Part shown: one piece after another, positions 42,038 to 51,623 of the stretch
Layout: the number at the start of each line of letters is the position of its first letter
Numbering within the stretch: position 1 is the first letter of the stretch
NCBI GenBank assembly: GCA_013399305.1
Contig: VXAI01000028.1
Coordinates: 2,767,818 to 2,831,817 of the forward strand
From: Rostratula benghalensis
Taxonomy: Eukaryota; Chordata; Aves; Charadriiformes; Rostratulidae
Direction of reading: 5' to 3'
Length of the DNA stretch: 64,000 nt
The notes under the pieces: generated by a model
Database searches by the model: none
The model's input: the letters and a program-made list of their open reading frames with translations, nothing else
What the model was told of the DNA's origin: nothing
Translations under genes and position numbers: made by a program

Positions 42038-42895
42038 TCATAGAATGGTTACAGTTGGAGGGGAAGATCATCCAGTTCCAACCCCGCTGCCATGGGCAGG
42101 TACACCTTCCACTAGACCAAGTTGTGCAAAGCTCCATCTAGCCTGGTCTTGAACACTTCCAGGAATGGGACATCCACAACTTCTCTGGGTATCCTATGCC
42201 AGTGTCTCACTACCCTCACACTAAAAAAATTCTTTCTAGTATCAAATCTATAATCTCCCCTCTTCCAATTTAAAACCATTGTCCCTTGTCCTATCCCTAT
42301 ACTCCCTGATAAAGAGTTCCTCCCCATCTCTCCTGTAGGTACTGGAGGTACCTTCAGGTACTGGAAGGCTGCTATAAGGTCTCCCTGAAACCTTCTCTAA
42401 TCCAGGCTGAACAACCCCAACTCCCTCAGCCTGTCCTCATAGAAGAGGTGCTCCAGCCCTCTGATCACCTTCATGGCCCTCCACTGGACCTGTTCCAACA
42501 GGTCCATGTCCTTCATTTGTTGAGAATGCCAAAGCTGGACACAGTACTCCAGGAGGGGTATCATGAAAGCAGAGTAGAGGGGCAGAATCACCTCCTGTGA
42601 CCTGCTGGGCACACTTCTTCTGATGCAGCCCGAGATGAGGTTGGCTTTCTTGGGCTACCAGTGCGCACTGGCGGCTCATGTTAAGCTTCTCATCCACCAG
42701 CACTCCCAAGTCCTTCCCCTCAGGGCTGCTCTCGAGCCATTCTCTGCCCAACCTATATTTGTGCTTGAGACTGCCATGTCCCAGGTGCAGGACCTTGCAC
42801 TTGGCTTGGATGAACTTCATGAGGTTTGCCTGGCCCCATGTCTCAAGCCTGTCCAGGTCCCTCTGGATGGCATCTTTTTCCTCCAGTGGCAAGCA
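42038..42895 (-). mobile_element. 5'-truncated CR1 LINE, 3' end at low coordinate
   Basis: On the minus strand this runs from the ORF2 region just downstream of the reverse-transcriptase core to the CR1 3' end, AACCATTCTATGA, at 42050-42038. It carries the typical CR1 progression: the RDLDRLE block, VLHLGHG, DLGVLVDEKLNMS, the [10 protein letters not shown] block, [10 protein letters not shown], then RVVRHWHRIPREVV and the GLDWMI-like coding end (here GWNWMI) overlapping the 3' tail. It is about 860 bases long, where full-length CR1 is several kilobases, so it is the usual 5'-truncated product of target-primed reverse transcription. The 5' limit is approximate. I could not identify a target-site duplication. 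Confidence 0.93.
42112..42895 (-). pseudogene. CR1 ORF2 C-terminal remnant (one frameshift, one stop)
   Basis: In the element the ORF2 protein would be the endonuclease/reverse transcriptase of the LINE. Only the part C-terminal to the catalytic YADD/FADD box survives. Coding similarity runs in one frame from about 42895 to 42620 and then shifts phase near 42615-42625. It continues with [15 protein letters not shown] from 42609, is broken by a TAG at 42399-42397 right after LFSLD, and resumes in the same frame to LHNLV near 42112. Two disabling changes in about 780 bases suggest a younger insertion than the copies at 24.3 and 58.5 kb. It is not functional because it has no RT core, endonuclease or 5' promoter. 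Confidence 0.88.
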
Positions 42896-44961
42896 CACCA
42901 CACAGCTTAGCACATACATACGGAGACCAGCAATCTACTGTCCTCTCCTGAGTCATGTCCATTGCAATCAACAGACATCATGTTCGTGACGAGTGGATAT
43001 ACTTTCAAGAAATCCACATCATAGCCATTCAAGCGTATTTTTAAAGCATTTGGAACCTATTCACACTAGCACATTTAAACACAATTTCTTCCAACCACAA
43101 TGGCCAGCCAACAAAGTCAAAGCTATACCACATCTTGCAGTAGCTGTACCCTAAACACCATTTACAGTACCTGTAATTAGTGCTAGTTTTGAAAAAAAAA
43201 AAAACAAACAAACTTTCACAACTATGCTTGAAACACAACAGTCTCAAAGATGTTTTCTTTTGCTATATCGCAATATTCTGGCCAATTTTTACCAGCCAGA
43301 AACCATAGGAAGAATTGTCCTAAACCAAGCAATATTTTTGCTAGGATCCAGACCTCCAGTTGTTACATAAGGTGAAGATATAGCCACAGTGTTTCACAAT
43401 GTTAATTCAATTGATGTTCAATATAGACATGACCTTCTTAACTACTTAGATACATTGGCAGAGCATGAGACACTGGTTCTTTTGAAACACTGAAGAGGTC
43501 TTCAATGCAATAAAGAATGACAAATAACAAAGGAAAAGTAGTTGACCTTGGAATTTAGGTTCACAAAATATTTGCTCAAAAGTATCTTGTGTTGGAGTTC
43601 TTTTTCTGGATTTGTAAAATTAGTGGGTGAAAGGAACAACAAATGGGAGAGAGCAACTTCCTGCAGCCAAGTGTGGACTCAAGTTGAGAGAAATCCTGAA
43701 AAGGTTTGTCTCATGTGCCGAAGACACAGAAGCCCCCTAGCATTATGGAGAAAAATCAAAAGCTTTCAGTACAAGCTACCACAAACTCAAGAATAGTACC
43801 AAGTACTGCCAATGGAAAGTAAGAAATGTCAAGACAGATACTGGAAAGCATGCTTAGGAGTAGCAGGGACACCAGCACATATCAGTCACCCAGCATCCTA
43901 CCTTCTGCTGGAGCCAATCTCTGATGCATCAAAGAGAAGTTAAAAAAAAAACACCAACCCACTCACAAATGAACCAACAAACAAATCATCAACTGCCAGA
44001 ACAATAAACAGAAGCCGTATTGTTCAAATGAAAGGAAAAGGAATTCTCCCTGGTTCCCATGAGCTACACTAGCAATCTTAGGACTAGATTAAAAATAATG
44101 TAGTTTAATTCTTTTGTCTGAGTACCTTTTGAAGCAGTAGCAATTATGAGATCTCACACAGTACCTGAGATAAAAGCATTGCTGTTAGAGATGGAGCGGA
44201 GCTGAAGGGGAAAGGTACACCTCCACTAGTGCTGGAACTCAGGTGAAGGCAGACTATACCAGATGGTGGCCCCAACAGCATGCACTGTGCAAGGAGCTGC
44301 AGACAGCTTTTTCCCCTCCGTCTCTCTTTTCCTCTTTAGAGATACTCAATGGCAAGAGCAACTGTCCTGGAGCAGTGGTTGAGTTTGCCTTGCATTGTAT
44401 TCAATCCTGTCTTTTTTAGCTCCCTTTGCTTTATTCTGTTCTGGCTTCAACAACCACCAGGTAGATGCAGCCCTACAACTACTAGAGTAGGCTGGAGCAG
44501 AGGAAGAGATGGGGAAAGACAGGGGCAGTGTTCAAGTGAGATTCACACCTGGGTAGAACAGTAATAAAGGTGAGCACAGGTTCTAACATATTATGTATGG
44601 CAAATACCCTTGCAATGTGTTCATGCAGCATCTTTTAAAAAGCATTCATTTTGGGCATATTTACAGCACAGGAAAGGATCTTGGATGAATATAGCACTAC
44701 AAGATTTGTCTGCTTGTGGTCCTGCATGAAAGCTTAGGGTGTTATGCTTCCTGTCGATGATTCCCATTCTTGAAAATGTCTGGCTGTTGTGTATAATTTT
44801 CAACACCTAGCAGTGTTCTGTTTTCACAGTGAGACCCTGCTAGAGGACAGCCAGGCTTGTCTGAATCACAGTCACTTCTCTCACTTACACCTTCCGAATG
44901 GCTGGGCTCTGCTTTTATTTCAAGACTCCTCTATCTTTCTCTCTTTTTTCTCTTTCTACAG
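42896..44961. other. Unique non-coding DNA
   Basis: No gene is recognised. An A run at about 43188-43204 and another at 43942-43951 are present. Short open frames (for example 43542-43796 plus) have no recognisable content. Confidence 0.5.
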
Positions 44962-45007
44962 TCACCAGGCCACTTTGAACTTAGGAATTTGATGGAGCAC
45001 ATATTAG
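44962..45007 (+). other. Candidate 46-base exon (splice-site pair)
   Basis: A long pyrimidine tract (about 44930-44959, almost only C and T) ends in ACAG at 44958-44961. Forty-six bases later comes a donor-like TTAG|GTAATA, with GT at 45008-45009. One frame is open through it (within 44857-45120). A second pyrimidine tract ending in TTTAG at 45120 follows 110 bases downstream. The only evidence is splice consensus, and sites of this quality arise by chance in long non-coding DNA, so this is a pointer and not a gene call. Confidence 0.15.
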
Positions 45008-46599
45008 GTAATATGAGGTATGAAATGCAACCCGTTTTCTCCCACTTCTGTTACACCCTTTCACTTTTGCCTGAATTTTTCTCCATCCCCATTTCTCCTC
45101 CTCCCCACATTTCCCTTTAGGTACATGAAAGGGGGAGATGGAAAACGAGGCAGGGTCAGCAAAGTTGGGCTCAGCTTTGGCAATCCACTACCCTAATAAC
45201 TTGCTGCTTTTCCCTTCCTTGCTGAGCTGGTGGTTGACTCTGAAGGCTGCACAGTTTCTATGCTCTTTCTCTACCAGGCCAGTCCTCATTAATGAAGCCC
45301 AGCTGGGCTTCTCTGACCTTGTACCAGGTACCCCAGGGCTGGCAGCGGCTCCTCGTTAGACATCAGCCTCATTCAGCCCACTGGAGGGTGAAGGCAGCAA
45401 CTGAGGGCTGTCAAGTCCAGCACGTACAAGCTGCTGAGGCAACAAGGAAAAGGCAGCTATATGCAACAGACAGACAGGTGGTACCATTTCCCACATATCA
45501 CGCTCATTATGTGTGCTTTCCCCAGGCATTAGGACGTGACACAAAGGAGTCACAAGCACCTGCAGCAGATGATTCAGCTCCAATAGAGGAAGCTTATAAG
45601 GTCTTGAGGTAGTGAAGGAAACTAATCACACTGGCTGTAGGAAAACAAATAAGTACTAAGCAAGTCCCCAAAATGACTTGGCACTTCTAGTCACCTTGCA
45701 GTTCATTTCCGGTGCAAGCTGTGAGGCAAATACAAAACAGACAAAAAAAAAAAAAAATAATAATCTTGTATGTGTCAGCCTGCAGAGGTACTGAAAAAAG
45801 ACAAAGTACAAAGGAGAAAAGAAACAGCTAAAGCAGCACAGAGTAAGGGAACAAGTGCATTAGCTCTAGTGATCTTCCAAGAAAGTCAAACCCAGAGCCA
45901 CATATCTAGGCACAATCATCAGCATGTCCCCAGCTCCAGGTGCAGTGGTGACAGTCACTAGCTGTAGAGAGAAGTGAGGAGCGGGGTGGTTATCTTGGGT
46001 ACACCATAACACCCTCACACTGGTCGTGGAGACCCCTACCGCCAAACCTGTCTTGAAGTCTTAACGCTTTAGTTAATAACACTCCAGAGGTTCACACAGG
46101 GGAAAGCAACGCAAATGGGTGAAAGCTCAGAGTTTATCAGCAGAGCAGCACCATGTGCACATGTGAAGGTGGCCGCTGAGTTAAAATTTTAAAAACTTTG
46201 GAATAAAGAAATTAAATACAAAAATATGAGATGCACTATTGATCATAAATCTGGAATACAAATTGCAACACACTATTGCTGTTTATAATATTGGCCTTGC
46301 TTTTTTTATTATTATCATTTTTTAAATCCTCTGTGAAGGACAGACGTACCACCTACTGCCTCATTCACCAGACGAAGGACTGAAGATATTTTTGGCATTC
46401 GTTATGGTCCAGGTGGCCCATCTGGCCTGATTCACTTGGCCAGTTTTCCTTTCCATCTGGGAATTTTGACCCTCCTGCTTTCCAACTAATTGTATCACAT
46501 TATCTCCTTTTTGTTTCCCACTTCCCTCGCTGCAAAAGGTTGCAAAAATCTCATGCGCTGTGTTAGAAAGTCTCAATTAACCTCTAACCTCGCCTCAGT
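45008..46599. other. Unique non-coding DNA upstream of the CpG island
   Basis: Two overlapping plus-strand frames at 45138-45359 and 45292-45612 sit in a slightly G+C-richer patch. Neither reads as a known protein. An A run lies at about 45745-45758. Nothing else is recognisable. Confidence 0.5.
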
Positions 46600-46930
46600 G
46601 CATGCGGCTTGGGTTACTTCTCACACCCAACCGTGGGCCCATTAACACGTTGTCGTAAAACAAAAACTGTTTTGACGGGCTGTAATTGCTGCTAAGTGAT
46701 GCCGAACAAAGGCGCTCTTGTCCCGGGGCGGCCGGGGCTCAGCCCCGCTCCTCCCGGGACCGGCCTCAGCTTCCCCCCGCCCCGGATAAGCACTTGGGAC
46801 AAGGAACTCCCCGGCGTTATGAGCTGCCGAAGTAGCCGCAAGTCACCCCGCAAACCTGGCAGCATTGCTGATAGGTCCCCGCAAAACCCGCAGAAAGGTT
46901 TGGGTTTGGTGGGTTCCATCTCGCCACCTT
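46600..46930. promoter_or_regulatory. CpG island (candidate promoter/regulatory region)
   Basis: This is the only dense CpG cluster in the window. I count 19 CpG in the 240 bases 46621-46860, where most 60-base lines elsewhere have none or one. G+C is about 66% over 46681-46860. Sp1-type GC boxes are seen as GGGGCGG at 46725-46731 and, on the other strand, CCCCGCCCC at 46775-46783. No TATA box is placed convincingly. Plus-strand (46696-46983) and minus-strand (46692-46919) open frames through it are Pro/Gly-rich by composition and look spurious. Vertebrate CpG islands often mark promoters or unmethylated regulatory elements, so an unannotated transcript in either direction is possible. Direction cannot be decided from the sequence. 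Confidence 0.6.
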
Positions 46931-47949
46931 ACCCCCACCCTCCCTTTCCTCCTCCTGCCGCAAATATAATTAGTTTATGTTAGCTGGAAAAGGTCGGAGG
47001 TGACCAAAGGGCAAGGCCCTTTTTGTTTTTAGGCAAGATAGTGGAATAATTGCTTGACGCTCAGATCTGCAGGTGCTTTATGAAGCTCATTTGGCTCTGG
47101 CAGCCCACAGTGAAAGCTGATTTCCCTGGAAAACGTCGGATTCCACGTGGCAGGGTTTATTTGCTGTGGCAGGAGTGATTGTCTATTCATGCCATTCATC
47201 ATTAGGGTACCTGCTACAGTCACACTTACCTTAGCCACTAGTCCTTTTAACAACTTGCTCTCCTTCCCAACGGCTGGGTATCTGCAGCTGAGGCAGGACC
47301 GAGCCCCGTGTGCCCTTCCAGAGAGGCTATGAGGATGCTGTGAGGATGCCGTGGGGGTTTACGCCCAACAGATCTCCTGTCCCACCCAGGATGCTGAAAA
47401 ATCCTTCACAAGCAATGGCAGAGCCACAGGGCACCCGACATGGACTGACATTATGAAACGACCCCTGGTCAGCCTGACCACAACTCCAGACAACCTGCAA
47501 CAGGTTCCCCTGGTGAAGTGGGTCTTTCAGACTCAGGCCACCCCTCACAGCCAAGCTGCAGGAACGGCAGTATCCATTTTGCTATGTGTGCTCTGTTCAG
47601 AGAGCTGTAAATACAGCTTGAAAAACATAAGAGCCCGCATGTCAAGGGGAAGAGGTAGACTGAGCTTTTGAGAGCCCTCCTTCAGGCTGAAGTGAGGATT
47701 TTCCTGGAAATTTAAGTCTCTTATGTCCATTTAAATTCAAGTTTCAAAGAAACTGTCAGAAAATACCTGTTTGCCCCATCTGTTTGAAATGGTGCATTTT
47801 AGTTCTCCAAAAGATAAATAGCCTCTAGTCCTTGTAGACTGGTCTGCACAGTGCTCTGAATGTTCATCACAATGTGCAGACTGCTGCTAATGTAGGGCTG
47901 GATGATGAGGATCAGCTGTGGCCCCTTGTCAGCAGCACATGAATACATG
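46931..47949. other. CpG-island shore with short motifs
   Basis: This is non-coding sequence downstream of the island. It holds a perfect inverted repeat, AAAGGGC-AAG-GCCCTTT, at 47006-47022 and a palindromic CCACGTGG E-box at 47143-47150. CpG density falls off gradually (three more CpG at 47132-47147). No exon is recognised, and the plus-strand frame at 47351-47671 has no known domain. Confidence 0.45.
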
Positions 47950-48052
47950 GGGCTCTGAGCAACCTGCTGTAGTGGAAAGTGTCCCTTCCCATGGCAGGAA
48001 CTAGATGATCGTTACGGTCCCTTCCAACTCTAACCATTCTATTATTCCATGA
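47950..48052 (+). mobile_element. CR1 LINE 3' tail fragment
   Basis: About 100 bases match the last part of CR1. GAGCAACCTGCTGTAGTGG at about 47957-47975 is followed by CTAGATGATC at 48001-48010, GGTCCCTTCCAACTCTAACC at 48017-48036 and the terminal ATTCTATTATTCCATGA ending at about 48052. It is severely 5'-truncated. It lies on the plus strand about 1 kb downstream of the CpG island. Confidence 0.85.
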
Positions 48053-51000
48053 CCATGGAATGGCCATGGGGCCTTTGCAGAATAATTAATTTATTCCTAG
48101 AGCCTTTATTACAGCAGCTTCCTGGGACATCCCCATGGCCACACACATTCTCTGTAGAGCATCTCATCTTGCACTCAAAAATGTATCTTCAGCTGGCAGA
48201 GTCCTCTCCCCTTTTCTAGAGCCCCTAAGGGCCAGGGCAGCCTCTTCTGCAGGCATCTACTGTAAGTGTACAGGTGGACCAGGAGAGCTGCAATCAGCTG
48301 TGAAGATACTACAAGACATTGTATTCCTATGTTGTTTTTGCAAGCCACATCCAGATACACCAGACAGATGCCAGAAAAGTGCTAGCAGGTCTTCTCACCC
48401 ACTGGCTGTCCTGAGGCAGAACAATTTTTTCTTGTGTTGTTCTACAAGTTATTTTCTACCTTGTTCTTAAATATGTGCAATTTATAAATATGGATCCTCC
48501 CTGGCAGAAAAACTGGCAGTGTTCTTACTGCCAGAAAGTTTATTCTGCTACTTAGCTTGACTCTTTTTGGATGCAATTTAATCTCATCGCTAGCTGTCCT
48601 ACCTGCTACGAGAACAAAATTTCCCTCTTTTTACAGAAGCCTATATATTGGTAGAAGATCTTTGTTACACAATGTCTTTAACTTCTAGGGCACAACCAGA
48701 AAGCACATTGCCACTGTGTCATCTTATCCCTTTGTGTGAACCAGCAATGCTCAGTCACCCTTTGTAACAAAATAAAGGGTACCCCATCTTTTTTTTTAAT
48801 TCAAAACATCCCCCCATTCCTGCAAGTTTCTAGTGGACCATTATCTTTATTTCTTACTGTAAATAAAAGCTAAACAGCTTCAAGCATTAGCATTTCAAAG
48901 CAGCCTGCACTTGGAAACATACTGGTTTTGTTAATTTCCAGGCACAGACAAACCTTAAGATTTAACCTTCTGAGGCTGCCTGCACCAGGTTGCTGACCCC
49001 AAATCCCAGCACTAACCTCCAGTGCCTGGAGGTACCACCTGGCCGTTGGTAAAGGAAACTCTCACAGCCAACAGCTACATCTCAGACATTCCCACATCAG
49101 TATGGATTTCTGGCCTACTGCACTCATTACAGTTTTGTATCTGATTCAGCTATTTATCTTCTGGTTGAGGAATGAAGTTTCTACAAACATTATCTAAGCC
49201 CTGATTAATAATGCACAGATATGTCCTAACCAGTGTAAACTGGCATTTCTCCATTGATTTGCACAGAGCTAGTTTAATTTGTATCACTAGAGGATCTAGC
49301 CTGCTTAAGAGCAGACAAAACCCAAATATGTTTTATCTTTAGTGATAATGCATTACAGTCTGCATATAAGATAGACCTTCTAAGAAATGGGATCTTCGCT
49401 GTGGCATGTACTAGGCACGTGCTAGAAAATTTTGGATGTTTTCAGGCAGCTATGGTTGGAGATTGCCAAGAGCTATCACTTGATGCCTGAGTTTAGACAA
49501 TTTGTTATTGACTAAGTAGCAAGTGCTCAGATCTAGCAGCCCAATTAAAGGAGACAAAATCAGGTGTCTGGCTCCCTTTTTCAACCAGGGGAGGAGGGCC
49601 CTGAAGGGAGACACACATGGGGGTAAGCTGGGCACCTCAGAGCAATCTAGAGCAAAGATAAGCTGGCTAAAGATGGACCCAGACAAAAAAGTCAGAAAGC
49701 AGCATTTCTGTGCCTGTTTTGGAAAGCTAATATTACATACCCAGGAAAGTGTAAGATCCAAAATACACCCACGAAAGAAACTGTACTGCCCAGAGACATA
49801 AAGCCCTAGAAATATTTGCTTTCTAAATCAGTTAGTGAAGTAACACCTTCAGAACCTGAAGTCACACCTACCAGCCCCACCTAGGTCTCACTTTGCAGTC
49901 ATTACAGCCTGCCTTCTGTCAGGTTTTCACTTTTGAGCTGTAAAGCCTGCCAGATGACTGTGTACAACTGCACTCTTCCTCCTCCCACGGATCAGGATTT
50001 ATACCTGTAACTCCAGGAGAAATAAGCCCCTGCAAACAGAACAGGTTAGTTCTCTTCCCAGCCCTGCTGGGTAACCCAGAGAAAATTCCTTTTCTTTCTG
50101 TTTATCCCTTTCTTTTCTCACACTTTAGGGTTGTACAGATCTGTCCAAATGTAGATGATTGATGCTAACTGGAACTACATTAAAATTAGCAGAGTCACTG
50201 CTGTGCATTAAATGCAGTTGCCTATAGGATCTAGTATGCTATCAATAGCACTAAGATAGCTGTTCTTTGACTAAGGCTAGAGAAATAACTTAAAACCTTC
50301 TCCATGACAAATCTGAATAGCAATTTAGCAATAAAATACCAATGCAAACACGAAGTAAATAATTGGTAATTTGTGTTTGCCTTTTATGTTGAAAAGTTCT
50401 CCCCAGAGACAGAAGATGCATGATTCCTTTTTAAGATACATGTTATAGATATTTCTGTGATTAGACACTGCAATTTGTATAAACAGTAAATGAAAGTGAT
50501 GCATTAAATGCATTGTTCATCTTTGAGGAAGATCACACTACTCTCTTCCCAGGGACACAATGAGTAGGGATGACACTACAAAAAAGGAGAAAAGGTAAGT
50601 GTATTTGATTGTCATATCCCAACCTTTTGCCTGTATAGCTGCAGAATTTTCTTCTGCCCCTTTCACCCATGATTCACCAACATATTCCACTGAACTGCTG
50701 ACACTAAGCCTATAATTAGGTTATTATCTTTAAGAAAGGAGTCTAATTGTAGGACAACAAATACCAAGCACGTGAAAGATTACTTGAGTTTTATGAACAG
50801 ATGATGATACCTTCCCAATGCATGCTCCTTTTTGTGTGTGGAAGACTCAGATGCCAGTTTCAGATAGGACTGAATCACATCTACTCAAAAAGACATCTGG
50901 AAGTAGATGTTATCACACGGTGAAAAGGAACAATAAATTAACTACAAGAACAACATCATTTTCCCATCAGCAAGGAAAAAAGAAAAAGAATTCCTCTGTA

Positions 51001-51600
51001 TACAAGTGGACTTCCAGTCCAGAGGTAAAACATATGGGAATCAATAGCAGAGGCAGGAGGACAACTGTCATACAAAGGATGTGGGAAATTTCAGCAAATT
51101 AATAGCTGTGGGAACACGAAACAAAGATGACTCAATTGTCAGGCAAATAATTTTGTTTCCCCCCACTGCCATCACTACTAGTTATTTGATACAGATTCCC
51201 ATTAAGCTTGCTCAAAACAGATAAGTGTACCTATGGGTTGAGCAAGATCTGCACTGCTAGAGAAAACATGGGAGCTCTTAGAAGCTCTTCAGCCCCGGAA
51301 CACAGCTCTTGGGATTCACCAGCTTGCCTCGGTCTAAGGGAGTACTCTCAGACATTCAGACCAAGTCACCTCCAGGAAGACATTTCAAAGATACACAGCT
51401 TGAATTGGTCTCCTAAATCCATAAAGTGACGGCCTTCAGCTCTCTCTATCACTTCTAAATTCAGTGGGAACTTCCAGGGGCTCTGTCCTTACAAGGTAGG
51501 AAAGAGCGTCACATAGAACTTGAAAACCAAAATTGCTATTTTTTTTTTAAGCTCTTTGACAAATATGCAATAACTATCAGATAAAATGACAGTTCCACTG
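48053..51600. other. Unique non-coding DNA
   Basis: I see no gene or repeat. Overlapping opposite-strand frames at 49450-49801 have no recognisable content. Confidence 0.5.
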
Positions 51601-51623
51601 AAGCACCTTGATTCAAGGTGCTT
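51601..51623. repeat. Perfect inverted repeat (10-bp arms, 3-base loop)
   Basis: AAGCACCTTG at 51601-51610 and its exact complement CAAGGTGCTT at 51614-51623 flank the loop ATT. The stem is too short for a microRNA precursor and does not extend outward. It could form a small hairpin in RNA or DNA. Confidence 0.9.

Noticed and set aside
42623..42989. Plus-strand open frames across the 42 kb CR1
   Set aside because: They are antisense shadows of the minus-strand CR1 ORF2 remnant.
46696..46983. Pro-rich plus-strand frame (and a minus-strand frame) in the CpG island
   Set aside because: High G+C makes stops rare in every phase. The translations are compositionally biased and have no homology I can recognise.
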